Source: an uncultured Pseudohongiella sp.
GTDB lineage: Bacteria > Pseudomonadota > Gammaproteobacteria > Pseudomonadales > Pseudohongiellaceae
Direction: 5' to 3'
NCBI GenBank assembly: GCA_902597095.1
Contig: CACJWK010000004.1
Span: 1 to 64,000 of the forward strand
Length of the DNA stretch: 64,000 nucleotides
The position numbers and the translations under genes are program-made. Positions 1 through 8,248 of the stretch are shown here, one piece after another (within the stretch, counting starts at the first letter, position 1; every line of letters starts with the position of its first letter). The notes under the pieces are model-generated. The model was not told where the DNA came from. It worked only from the letters and a program-made list of their open reading frames with translations, and made no database searches.

Positions 1-180
1 CGTGGTGCTGTTGCCTTGGTTATGGGGTCTGAAGGCCGTGGACTGCGGCGCCTCACCAGGGAAAAGTGCGATTTTCTGATCAGTATTCCGATGGCCGGCG
101 CGATCAGCAGCTTGAATGTTTCAGTGGCAACTGGTGTGGTCTTGTTCGAAGCCCTGCGCCAGCGGCGGAGTCAACCGTGA
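1..180 (+). CDS. rlmB: 23S rRNA 2'-O-methyltransferase RlmB, C-terminal part
   Basis: The window opens inside this gene; 59 codons remain before a TGA at 178-180. The residues include [12 protein letters not shown] and [17 protein letters not shown], the conserved SAM-binding trefoil-knot motifs of SpoU-family methyltransferases. RlmB methylates G2251 of 23S rRNA. rlmB immediately upstream of rpsF is the usual gammaproteobacterial order, which separates it from other SpoU paralogues. The 5' part lies outside the window. Confidence 0.9.
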   Translation, partial: RGAVALVMGSEGRGLRRLTREKCDFLISIPMAGAISSLNVSVATGVVLFEALRQRRSQP

Positions 181-320
181 CGCGCCTCGCGCATGCGCAG
201 CTGTAGCCGCACAGTTGCAGTGACACAACCTGAAACGGCGCTCTGGGGGCCAACCAGAGAGCCGATTCCGGCACCTGTGGCAACAAGCCAGCTCCTGAAT
301 TCGTTTTTAGACCGGATTTC

Positions 321-349
321 TTGCATCCGGAGCCCTGTTTCTGTAGCAT
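321..349 (+). promoter_or_regulatory. candidate sigma-70 promoter for the rpsF operon
   Basis: TTGCAT at 321-326 and TAGCAT at 344-349 are separated by exactly 17 bp. The -35 match is partial. A small inverted repeat, CCGGAT at 312-317 with ATCCGG at 325-330, overlaps the -35 box. The 285-bp gap from rlmB to rpsF otherwise shows no gene. Weak prediction from spacing and two hexamers only. Confidence 0.3.
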
Positions 350-440
350 GCCCGCTCTTTTTAACGGCTTGAGTGCAACCAACAGTTGGCTCAGCCAAAA
401 CACCACTCCTTGTCTCACCACGCGCGCCGGCGTTAGTTGG

Positions 441-464
441 GAGACCGTAACCAGAAGGAGTCTC
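441..464 (+). promoter_or_regulatory. rpsF leader stem-loop, possible S6:S18 autoregulatory site
   Basis: GAGAC at 441-445 can pair with GTCTC at 460-464. This closes a loop holding ACCG-type sequence and the AAGGAG ribosome-binding site at 455-460, and the stem ends one base before the rpsF ATG at 466. Known rpsF leaders bind the S6:S18 complex through a stem with a CCG-containing internal loop, giving translational feedback. The position and CCG element fit; the fold has not been tested. Confidence 0.4.
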
Positions 465-465
465 T

Positions 466-954
466 ATGAGACACTATGAAGTGGTATTCCTGGTGCACCC
501 TGATCAGTCAGAGCAGGTGCCCGGAATGATTGAGCGCTACACCCGGTTGATGGCAGACAGCGGCGGTAACGTCCATCGCATCGAAGACTGGGGACGCAGA
601 CAACTCGCCTATCCGATCAACAAGATTCACAAAGCGCATTATGTGATGATGAACATCGAATGCGGCGGTGAGGCGCTTGAAGAACTGTCGACGCTGTTCC
701 GCTACAACGATGCGGTCCTGCGAAACCTGGTGATCAAGCGCAAGGAAGCCGTGACTGAGGAATCTCTGATTCTCAAGCAGGAGCGCGAGTCCAAAGAGCG
801 CAAGGCGCGTATTGAGCACAAACGCAAAGAAGAGGAAGCGGCTGCTGCAGCTGAAGCGGCTGCCGCTAAAGAGGAGGCTCCGGCTGAAGAAGCAGCCCCA
901 GAAGCCCCCGCTGAGACAGACGGCGCTGCCGAAGAGACGCCGACCGAAGAGTAA
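466..954 (+). CDS. rpsF: 30S ribosomal protein bS6
   Basis: 162 residues. The first ~100 residues are a clear S6 domain (start [14 protein letters not shown], internal [10 protein letters not shown]). S6 pairs with S18 in the platform of the 30S subunit. AAGGAG lies 5 nt before the ATG. The tail from about residue 110 is a Lys/Arg/Glu segment followed by a long Ala/Glu-rich stretch, making the protein about 30 residues longer than E. coli S6. In E. coli RimK adds glutamates to the S6 C-terminus, so a genome-encoded Glu-rich tail is notable. First gene of rpsF-rpsR-(membrane protein)-rplI. Confidence 0.97.
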   Translation: MRHYEVVFLVHPDQSEQVPGMIERYTRLMADSGGNVHRIEDWGRRQLAYPINKIHKAHYVMMNIECGGEALEELSTLFRYNDAVLRNLVIKRKEAVTEESLILKQERESKERKARIEHKRKEEEAAAAAEAAAAKEEAPAEEAAPEAPAETDGAAEETPTEE

Positions 955-983
955 GCACTCAAACGTTTTTATAGGAACAAGTT

Positions 984-1214
984 ATGGCTCGTTACTTCCG
1001 TCGTCGTAAGTTCTGCAAGTTTACAGCAGAAGGCACGAAAGAAATCGATTACAAAGATCTGGAAACGCTTAAAGCCTACGTGTCTGAGACCGGTAAAATC
1101 GTTCCCAGCCGTATTACGGGTACTAAAGCGCGCTACCAGCGACAGCTGGCGACAGCAATCAAGAGAGCGAGATACCTGGCGCTGATTCCCTACGCGGACA
1201 GTCATCAGGTCTGA
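984..1214 (+). CDS. rpsR: 30S ribosomal protein bS18
   Basis: 76 residues, the usual length. Starts [13 protein letters not shown] and contains the conserved [17 protein letters not shown] segment, with the positively charged C-terminal half that contacts 16S rRNA beside S6. It begins 29 bp after rpsF with a GGAACAAGTT spacer and is co-transcribed with it. S18 partners S6 in the platform and in leader-mediated autoregulation. Confidence 0.98.
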   Translation: MARYFRRRKFCKFTAEGTKEIDYKDLETLKAYVSETGKIVPSRITGTKARYQRQLATAIKRARYLALIPYADSHQV

Positions 1215-1223
1215 GTCAGAAAC

Positions 1224-2054
1224 ATGATGCGCGGTCTTGCTGAATACGTCATGACCGGTCGCAGACAGGCCATGATAGCGGTAATGCTGTTGGGTCTGAT
1301 TCCGCTGGTTAATTTGCTCAACCCGGTTGTGGTTGGACTGATAGCGCTGCGGAAAGGCCTGCAGGAAGCGGGCATCGTTTTTGCCTGGGCCGTTCTGCCC
1401 GTTGGAGCATGGGCGGTTGCCGGTGATGTTGTTCCGCTGATCATGCTTATTGGAATCACCGGGCTCGCCCTGTTGCTCAGGGAAACAGAGTCCTGGGAAT
1501 TCACGCTGTTGGCTGCAATCGCAGTCGGGATCAGCGTTGAGGTGTGTTTTCGTGTCCAGCCAGCGGTTATCGATGCGTTGATGGCCCAGTTGGAACAGTA
1601 CATACAGGCAGGCAATTTACAGGATCTGCAGCTGGATGCGGTTCGCAGTGTGATGCTGAGCGTTATTGGTGCCGTGTATATGTTTCTCGCCGTCTTGCTG
1701 CTGATTACTGCGCGATGGATGCAGGCCCTACTCTTTAATCCGGGCGGTTTCCGGTCGGAGTTCCACGGCCTGAGGATCGCGCGACATGTCGCCCTAGGAT
1801 GGATTGCGGTCGTGCTGCTCGCCGGTTCGGGCGCGATTGTTCCGGAGGCCTGGACGTTATATTTTTTGATGCCACTGGTGTTTGCCGGTATCGCGCTGGT
1901 TCACGCGGTGGTAGCGATACGAAAGTTGCCCATCATGCTGCTGGCGACGTTCTACATCGTGCTGATGCTTCCGGCCGCCGTTCAGCTCGTTGTGCTGCTG
2001 GCGCTGCTCGATAGCTGGTTTGATTTTCGCTCACGGCTGCAAGGCGGCATGTGA
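1224..2054 (+). CDS. DUF2232-like polytopic membrane protein
   Basis: 276 residues with about six to eight hydrophobic segments (around residues 15-60, 65-105, 145-170, 185-205, 210-235 and 240-265). It starts 9 bp after the rpsR stop and ends 27 bp before rplI, so it is embedded in the ribosomal protein operon. A membrane protein of this kind sits between rpsR and rplI in Pseudomonas and relatives and is annotated DUF2232 or YybS-like. Function is unknown. No catalytic motif was seen. Confidence 0.8.
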   Translation: MMRGLAEYVMTGRRQAMIAVMLLGLIPLVNLLNPVVVGLIALRKGLQEAGIVFAWAVLPVGAWAVAGDVVPLIMLIGITGLALLLRETESWEFTLLAAIAVGISVEVCFRVQPAVIDALMAQLEQYIQAGNLQDLQLDAVRSVMLSVIGAVYMFLAVLLLITARWMQALLFNPGGFRSEFHGLRIARHVALGWIAVVLLAGSGAIVPEAWTLYFLMPLVFAGIALVHAVVAIRKLPIMLLATFYIVLMLPAAVQLVVLLALLDSWFDFRSRLQGGM

Positions 2055-2081
2055 AGCCATTAAGAAGATGAGGGAAATGAC

Positions 2082-2663
2082 ATGAACGTTATCTTGCTGG
2101 AAAAAATCGGCAAACTGGGAGAGATTGGTGATACTGCCAGTGTGAAAGCGGGCTACGCTCGTAACTTCCTCTTTCCGAAGGGCAAGGCAATTCCGGCGAC
2201 CAAGGCAAACCTGGCGGAATTTGAAGAGCGCAAGGCCGATCTGCTGGCGGCGCACAATAAAAAGGTTGCTGTGTCGCAAGCACGTGCCGCGAAGGTTGAA
2301 GGGGCAAGCCTGACTATCGAAGTGAATGCCAGTGACGAGGGCAAACTGTTCGGGTCTGTGGGTACGCGCGAGATTGCCGGTGCTCTGAATGCTCAGGCCG
2401 GCTTAGATGTATCCAAGGCCGAAGTCCTGATGCCACATGGCGTAATCCGGGAGCTTGGTACAACAGAGCTCACGATTGATCTGGGGCACGACGTCGCTGC
2501 ACAGATCACCGTCAATGTGGTGGGCCTTCAGTCGGCAGCTGACGTGTCCGCCGATGGCAGTATCATCGAAGAGGTGGATGAATCAGAAGCCGAGGTCGCA
2601 GATGAGGCCCCTGAGGGTTCAGAGGACGACAGCAGCGAAGAGGCTGACGAAGCGGAATCCTGA
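2082..2663 (+). CDS. rplI: 50S ribosomal protein bL9 with acidic C-terminal tail
   Basis: 193 residues against ~149 in E. coli. Residues 1-50 are the N-terminal RNA-binding domain (MNVILLEKIGKLGEIGD, GYARNFLFPKGKA). Residues ~60-148 are the long helix and C-terminal domain (KLFGSVGTREIA, LMPHGVIRELG). Residues ~150-193 are an Asp/Glu/Ser tail without basic residues. A purine-rich GAGGGA precedes the ATG. L9 binds 23S rRNA near the L1 stalk and affects frame maintenance. Last gene of the operon; two stem-loops follow. Confidence 0.97.
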   Translation: MNVILLEKIGKLGEIGDTASVKAGYARNFLFPKGKAIPATKANLAEFEERKADLLAAHNKKVAVSQARAAKVEGASLTIEVNASDEGKLFGSVGTREIAGALNAQAGLDVSKAEVLMPHGVIRELGTTELTIDLGHDVAAQITVNVVGLQSAADVSADGSIIEEVDESEAEVADEAPEGSEDDSSEEADEAES

Positions 2664-2670
2664 AGCTGCA

Positions 2671-2693
2671 GCAAGCCACCTGAGGTGGTTTGC
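2671..2693 (+). terminator. stem-loop directly after rplI
   Basis: GCAAGCCACC at 2671-2680 pairs with GGTGGTTTGC at 2684-2693 around a 3-base loop, with one G-T pair. Only a short TTTC follows, so it is a weak intrinsic terminator or a 3'-end-stabilising hairpin. It starts 8 bp after the rplI stop. Confidence 0.55.
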
Positions 2694-2708
2694 TTTCGCA
2701 AAATAAAT

Positions 2709-2747
2709 AAAGCACCATTCTGACGTACCAGAATGGTGCTTTTTTTA
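2709..2747 (+). terminator. strong intrinsic terminator of the rpsF-rplI operon
   Basis: AAAGCACCATTCTG at 2709-2722 pairs perfectly with CAGAATGGTGCTTT at 2729-2742. A 6-base loop separates the arms and the T-run reaches 2746. It is the second of two tandem hairpins and separates the ribosomal operon from dnaB. Read on the minus strand it also has an A-run-derived T tract. Confidence 0.92.
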
Positions 2748-2772
2748 GCCTAGCCAACGAAGTCCGGGTGAC

Positions 2773-4194
2773 ATGTCTGAATCCTTCGAATCCAGCAATT
2801 CCATTGCGTCTGCAAGTCAGCAGTCAAATCTGACAACTCTGAAAGTCCCGCCGCATTCGGTGGAGGCGGAGCAGGCGGTCCTGGGTGGTCTGATGCTGGA
2901 CCGCGCTGAATGGGACAATGTGGCAGATGTGCTGTTGCCCGCGGATTTCTACCGGACGGAGCATCAACTCATTTATCAGGTGATGGTCAGCCACGCGGAG
3001 GCCAATCGTCCCATTGATGTCGTGACGTTGGTAGACGCGCTCAACAGTCTGGGCGAACTGGAAACTGCCGGAGGCCTCGATTATCTCGGTGAGCTTGTCG
3101 GCAACGCGCGGGGCACCGCCAACATTTTGGCTTATGCCAACATTATTCGCGAGCGCGCCATTCTCAGGCGCCTTATCACGGTGGCCAACGATATCGCTGA
3201 TTCAGGATACAACACCGGAGGAAGGTCCGCAGGTGAGATCGTAGATGCTGCGGAGCAGCAAGTATTCACCATCTCCGATGCGCGTCCCAACAATTCAGGC
3301 CCCGAATTTGTCAATCCTCTTCTGAACGCTGCTGTTGAGCGTATTGATGAGCTGTCCAGCGCCGAGGGCGAACTGACTGGTCTGCCGAGCGGCTATACAG
3401 ATCTCGATGCAATGACGTCAGGATGGCAGAAGTCTGATCTGGTCATCGTGGCTGGCCGGCCCTCCATGGGGAAAACTGCCTTCGCCATGAATCTCGTCGA
3501 GCACGCGGTGCTGGCGGGTGACAAGCCGGTGTTGGTTTTCAGCCTTGAGATGCCGGCCGAGAGCCTGATCTTCAGAATGCTCTCTTCTATTGGTCGCATT
3601 GACCAGGGAAAACTCCGAACCGGTAAGCTGGGCGATGAGGACTGGCCCAAGCTGAATACTGCTATCGCCAAGCTGAAGGATCGCCCCCTGTTCATTGATG
3701 ACAGTGCCGGAGTCAGCCCGATGGAGATGCGCTCCCGCGCGCGTCGTGTAGTACGCGAACACAACTCGCCGCTGGGCATGATTGTCGTGGACTACTTACA
3801 GCTCATGCAGATCAAGGGAACCTCGGAAAACCGGGTCAATGAAATCTCCGAAATCTCGCGTTCTCTGAAATTGCTCGCCAGAGAATTTCAGTGCCCGGTG
3901 GTTGCGCTGTCGCAGCTCAATCGCGGCCTAGAGCAAAGGCCCAACAAACGCCCGGTCATGTCAGACCTACGTGAATCTGGCGCGATTGAGCAGGACGCTG
4001 ACGTGATTGCTTTTATCTATCGCGACGAGGTTTACAACGAAGATACCGTAGATAAAGGTATCGCTGAGGTCATTATTGGCAAACAGCGCAACGGTCCGAT
4101 TGGTACGGTAAGACTGAGTTTTCTCGGACAATACACTCGGTTTGAGAATCATACGCAAGCGCGCTACGACGACAGCTACACCCATGGTCTGTAA
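2773..4194 (+). CDS. dnaB: replicative DNA helicase DnaB
   Basis: 473 residues, normal length. The N-terminal primase-interaction domain (PPHSVEAEQAVLGGLML, about residues 25-125) is followed by a linker and a RecA-like motor with Walker A GRPSMGKTAF near residues 228-237 and Walker B MIVVDYLQLM. The DRESGAIEQDADV-type motif appears as LRESGAIEQDADVIAF. It unwinds DNA ahead of the replisome and needs a loader. A candidate lambda P-type loader pair is encoded at 22.1-23.9 kb of this window. The gene stands alone after the rplI terminator with a weak ribosome-binding site. Confidence 0.97.
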   Translation: MSESFESSNSIASASQQSNLTTLKVPPHSVEAEQAVLGGLMLDRAEWDNVADVLLPADFYRTEHQLIYQVMVSHAEANRPIDVVTLVDALNSLGELETAGGLDYLGELVGNARGTANILAYANIIRERAILRRLITVANDIADSGYNTGGRSAGEIVDAAEQQVFTISDARPNNSGPEFVNPLLNAAVERIDELSSAEGELTGLPSGYTDLDAMTSGWQKSDLVIVAGRPSMGKTAFAMNLVEHAVLAGDKPVLVFSLEMPAESLIFRMLSSIGRIDQGKLRTGKLGDEDWPKLNTAIAKLKDRPLFIDDSAGVSPMEMRSRARRVVREHNSPLGMIVVDYLQLMQIKGTSENRVNEISEISRSLKLLAREFQCPVVALSQLNRGLEQRPNKRPVMSDLRESGAIEQDADVIAFIYRDEVYNEDTVDKGIAEVIIGKQRNGPIGTVRLSFLGQYTRFENHTQARYDDSYTHGL

Positions 4195-4238
4195 TTCATC
4201 ATGGCTGACTGTCGACCCCTGATCCGGAAATTTGCCTC

Positions 4239-5387
4239 ATGACCCCGATTAGCAGGCGCGCCTGGGCTACGATCAATCTTGCCGCGCTGAAAAAAAATCT
4301 GGCGCTGGTTCGAACCTACAGCCCCAACTCGGGGATTTATCCGGTCATCAAATCCAACGCTTACGGTCACGGCACAGCGGAAGCGGCTGCTGCCCTGAGC
4401 AGTACGCATATCAAGCTAAGCGGGCTTGCGGTCGCGACCATGTCCGAAGCGGTATGCCTACGCGAGCTGGAGCCAGATTTACCGATTCTGCTGCTGAACG
4501 GCTTTATGACCCGAGAAGAGCTGCGTGAGTGTCTGGCCAGGCGCATTGAAACGGTTGTTCATGCCGACTACCAGCTTCCAATTCTTGATCAGGTACTAGC
4601 AGAAGAGGCGCTTTCAGGCAGTCGCAAACTGTGGGTTAAGTACAACACCGGCATGAATCGACTGGGCCTGGGCCAAGAACAGGCGGTTGAAGCCTATCTG
4701 AAATTACAGGCCTACCCGGGCACGCAGCTGGTGTTGATGTCTCATCTTGCCTGCGCTGATGCCCCGAATACGTCAAAATTTACACAGTTTACCGAAGACC
4801 AGCGAACACGGTTAGCTCAGGCTAAAGGCGAGTTGCTCAGTAAAGGTCAGCAGACTGTCGAAACCAGTATGGCGGCTTCAGCGGGCATCTTGCAGTGGCC
4901 CAAGACCCATCTCGATTACGTGCGTCCCGGTGTGATGCTTTATGGAAGCTCGCCAATGGCTGATCAGACGGCGGGGGAACTCGGTCTGCAGCCAGTGATG
5001 ACACTACGATCAAGAATTATTGCCATTCGTGATTTGAAAGCGGGCGATGCGATTGGTTATGGGGCAACCTACGTTTGCGAGCGGGATACCCGCATGGCAA
5101 CGGTATCAATTGGTTACGGAGACGGCTATCCGCGCAGCGCCGGTAACGGCACTCCGGTTCTTGTGCACACTTCCAGTGGCAAGGTCAGAACCCGCCTCAT
5201 CGGTCGCGTTTCCATGGATATGATCACGCTGGATCTGACCGGAATTGATGATGCACAGATCGACGACGAAGTGACTTTGTGGGGAGAGGATTTGTGTGCC
5301 GATGAGGTTGCGAGCGCAGCCGGCACGATTTCTTACGAGCTGTTCTGCAAAGTGACCTCCCGGGTGAGTCTGTCGTATACAGATTGA
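4239..5387 (+). CDS. alr: alanine racemase
   Basis: 382 residues. The PLP-binding lysine is K38 in VIKSNAYGHG, and the second catalytic tyrosine lies in the GYGATY segment near residues 273-278. DFTGID-like C-terminal barrel residues and RLIGRVSMDM are present. It interconverts L- and D-alanine for peptidoglycan in the cytoplasm. The gene is 44 bp after dnaB and upstream of radA, the common dnaB-alr-radA order. Upstream GGAAATTTGCCTC gives only a weak ribosome-binding site. Confidence 0.95.
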   Translation: MTPISRRAWATINLAALKKNLALVRTYSPNSGIYPVIKSNAYGHGTAEAAAALSSTHIKLSGLAVATMSEAVCLRELEPDLPILLLNGFMTREELRECLARRIETVVHADYQLPILDQVLAEEALSGSRKLWVKYNTGMNRLGLGQEQAVEAYLKLQAYPGTQLVLMSHLACADAPNTSKFTQFTEDQRTRLAQAKGELLSKGQQTVETSMAASAGILQWPKTHLDYVRPGVMLYGSSPMADQTAGELGLQPVMTLRSRIIAIRDLKAGDAIGYGATYVCERDTRMATVSIGYGDGYPRSAGNGTPVLVHTSSGKVRTRLIGRVSMDMITLDLTGIDDAQIDDEVTLWGEDLCADEVASAAGTISYELFCKVTSRVSLSYTD

Positions 5388-5430
5388 GACTCAGGCTCTT
5401 GCATGTGTTGTTAGCGGACTGAAAGCATAA

Positions 5431-6804
5431 ATGGCTAAAACCAAAATCGCGTTTGTTTGCACTGATTGCGGCGCTGAACATGGTCAATGGCAGGGACAAT
5501 GCTCTGCCTGTAAAGCCTGGAACACACTTTCTCAGATTAACCCGGGCGGCTCCGGCTCACCCGCCGCAAAGGCTGATTTTCGGCAGCGGGGTTATGCGGG
5601 GGAGAAAACTGACGTCCAGACCCTCGCGGATATCGATCTGGAAGCCCTGCCCAGATTCAGCTCAACCATAGGCGAGCTTGATCGGGTGCTCGGCGGTGGG
5701 CTTGTACCGGGATCAGTCATTCTGGTGGGAGGTAATCCCGGGGCGGGTAAGAGCACCCTGTTACTGCAAATCATGTGTACTCTGGCCGATCAGGATAAGG
5801 TTGCGCTTTATGTCACCGGCGAAGAATCCCTGCAGCAGGTGGGGATGCGGGCGCAGCGCCTGAACCTGCCACAGCAAGCGCTGAAGATGCTGGCTGAAAC
5901 CAATGTCGAGCAAATCTGTCATGCCGCTCAGGAACACAAGCCTTCGCTGCTGGTCGTGGATTCGATTCAGGTCATGCACAGCAGCGAAGTACCCTCTGCG
6001 CCTGGCAGTGTCAGCCAGGTTCGTGAATGCGCCGCTTACCTCATTCAATACGCCAAACAAACCAACACGGTATTGTTTCTAGTCGGACACGTCACTAAGG
6101 AAGGAAATCTTGCCGGTCCGAAAGTCTTGGAACACATGATCGACTGTTTCGTGATGCTGGAAGGCGGCACTGACAGCAAATTTCGCATTTTGCGCAGTCA
6201 GAAAAATCGGTTTGGTGCAGTGAATGAACTGGGTGTTTTCGCCATGACCGAGCAGGGCATGAAAGAGGTGAAGAATCCGTCCGCTATTTTTCTGGCTCGC
6301 ACAGAGGAAGACAGTGCCGGCTCTCTGGTGATGGTGCTCTGGGAAGGCACCCGTCCGCTGCTGGTTGAGATTCAGGCGCTGGTGGATGCCAGCCCGTTGG
6401 GTAATCCCCGTCGGGTTGCGGTGGGCCTGGAGCAGAATCGCATGGCCATGCTGCTGGCCGTGCTGCATCGGCACGGTGGGCTGTACATGGCGGATCAGGA
6501 TGTCTTCGTAAACGTGGTGGGTGGTGTCAAAGTGAGCGAAACCAGTGCGGATCTGGCGCTTCTGCTGGCAATCGTCTCCAGCTTCAAAGACCGGCCTGTT
6601 GATCGCCAAACGGTTGCTTTTGGTGAAGTGGGGCTGGCTGGCGAAATCAGACCCGTGCAAGGCGGGCAGGAGCGGCTGCAAGAGGCAGCCAAGCACGGCT
6701 TCAGGCGCGCTATTGTCCCGAAGGCCAATGCGCCAAAGTCCCCGATCGAAGGTCTTGAGGTGATCGGAGTCAGCAAGATCGAACAGGCGCTGGCTGCTCT
6801 GTGA
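5431..6804 (+). CDS. radA: DNA repair protein RadA
   Basis: 457 residues. The N-terminal zinc finger uses C10, C13, C24 and C27. The RecA-like ATPase has Walker A GNPGAGKST near residues 101-109 and the family-specific KNRFG motif. A C-terminal Lon-protease-like domain carries GEVGLAGEIRPV. RadA drives branch migration in recombination intermediates. It ends 12 bp from the convergent MFS gene with no terminator between them. Confidence 0.96.
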   Translation: MAKTKIAFVCTDCGAEHGQWQGQCSACKAWNTLSQINPGGSGSPAAKADFRQRGYAGEKTDVQTLADIDLEALPRFSSTIGELDRVLGGGLVPGSVILVGGNPGAGKSTLLLQIMCTLADQDKVALYVTGEESLQQVGMRAQRLNLPQQALKMLAETNVEQICHAAQEHKPSLLVVDSIQVMHSSEVPSAPGSVSQVRECAAYLIQYAKQTNTVLFLVGHVTKEGNLAGPKVLEHMIDCFVMLEGGTDSKFRILRSQKNRFGAVNELGVFAMTEQGMKEVKNPSAIFLARTEEDSAGSLVMVLWEGTRPLLVEIQALVDASPLGNPRRVAVGLEQNRMAMLLAVLHRHGGLYMADQDVFVNVVGGVKVSETSADLALLLAIVSSFKDRPVDRQTVAFGEVGLAGEIRPVQGGQERLQEAAKHGFRRAIVPKANAPKSPIEGLEVIGVSKIEQALAAL

Positions 6805-6816
6805 CATTAAGTGACT

Positions 6817-8157
6817 TCAGTCCGGGGCTCTCGCGATATCCTCTCTGATAGTCTTCGCCGCCATAAAGTAATGAAATGCGCACCAGCAGTTCACCATGAC
6901 TGTGATGGACATGGCATATCGCAGCGCATTATCACCAAACTGGGGCGTTAGCCAGTCGCTCATGAATCCCGTCATCATAGGGCCCAGCCCAAGCCCGATC
7001 AGATTCAGCATAAACAGCAGTATGGCTGATGCCATCGCTCGCATGCGAATACCTACCAGAAAATGTGTGGCAGCAATGCAGGGCGCAAGATACCAGCCTC
7101 CGGCAAAGACCGGCAGAAGATAGGAATAAACTGCAATATAGCCATCCGGCATGAGGAGGAAGGTATTCAGAGCAAGTGGAACGGCGACGACTGTAGAGAT
7201 GAAGGGCACCCAGATGTACCAAGTGCTGTCGCCGGTCCGCTTTTTCATCCGGTCGGTTACCCACCCACCGAAGAGGGTGCCGGCCAGGCCACCCACGCCT
7301 GCGATCATGCCGTAGTACCAGCCTACATCCAGAATCGGCATGCCGTGTACCCTGCCGAGGAAGAGTGGCATAAAGTTCCCCATTCCATAGGTGACAAAGG
7401 CATGCAGGGCGCAGGCGAATGACAGATGGCGAAACGATCTTCGTTCCCACAAAAAACCCATCACACTGAAAAAACCGGGCGGCGCGACGTCTTTGCGCGC
7501 TTCCGCCATGCCGCGAGGCGGTTCTTTGACGAGGAAGCGCACCACCAGCGCCAGCAGGATGCCGGGCATACCCACCACTACGAACGCCGTGCGCCAGTCA
7601 AAGTACTGAACTAAATAGGCGCCGCCCACCGTGCCAACCAGAATGCCGCCATAGACGCCAAGCGAATAGATAGAAAGGGCAGTCGCTCGTTGCTCTGCAG
7701 GGAAAATATCGGACACGATGGAGTGGGAGGGTGGAGAGCCGCCGGCTTCCCCGACTCCGACCCCGAAGCGTGCCAGAAACAATTGGACAAAACTTTGCGC
7801 GGCGCCACACAGGGCCGTCATCACGCTCCAGATCGCGACTGAAGCAGCAACAATATTGCGCCGGTTGCTGATGTCCGCCCAACGAGCAATGGGTACTCCC
7901 AGCGTCGTGTAGATGAAGGCGAATGCCAGACCCGAGAGCATTCCGAATTGGCCGTCTGAGATGTTCAGATCGTCTATAATAGGCTGGGCAAGCACATTGA
8001 TCACCTGCCGGTCGACAAAATTCGAGACGTAAACTGTTGTCAGGATACCCAGAACCAGATAGCGGTAAGAAGGCTTCTGGTAGGCCTTTAGGATGGCCGC
8101 ATGTTCATCTGATACTGGGTCTGAATGCGGGTCTCCTTTAACCGTCGTCGTTGACAA
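6817..8157 (-). CDS. MFS transporter, spinster-type
   Basis: 446 residues with twelve hydrophobic segments. It has the loop 2-3 motif GVPIARWADISNRR and GVGVGEAGGSPPSHS, which mark the spinster-like branch of the major facilitator superfamily. These carriers are common in marine gammaproteobacteria and often have unknown substrates. It lies 91 bp downstream of the M20 peptidase on the same strand, so transport of the peptidase substrate or product is a reasonable guess. Substrate is not readable from sequence. Confidence 0.85.
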   Translation of the reverse strand: MSTTTVKGDPHSDPVSDEHAAILKAYQKPSYRYLVLGILTTVYVSNFVDRQVINVLAQPIIDDLNISDGQFGMLSGLAFAFIYTTLGVPIARWADISNRRNIVAASVAIWSVMTALCGAAQSFVQLFLARFGVGVGEAGGSPPSHSIVSDIFPAEQRATALSIYSLGVYGGILVGTVGGAYLVQYFDWRTAFVVVGMPGILLALVVRFLVKEPPRGMAEARKDVAPPGFFSVMGFLWERRSFRHLSFACALHAFVTYGMGNFMPLFLGRVHGMPILDVGWYYGMIAGVGGLAGTLFGGWVTDRMKKRTGDSTWYIWVPFISTVVAVPLALNTFLLMPDGYIAVYSYLLPVFAGGWYLAPCIAATHFLVGIRMRAMASAILLFMLNLIGLGLGPMMTGFMSDWLTPQFGDNALRYAMSITVMVNCWCAFHYFMAAKTIREDIARAPD

Positions 8158-8248
8158 TCTGCGTACCTCCCCGATTGTTATTATTGTGGCGGAGTCTCTC
8201 GGCGTAGGGTCATTGTCCCTAACTCACCTTTGGAATGAAAGAGGTCAA

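Noticed and set aside
6079-6807. 242-residue open frame antisense to radA
   Set aside because: Lies wholly inside the conserved radA coding sequence; no ribosome-binding site or family motif; composition is rich in His/Gln, typical of the complement of a coding strand.
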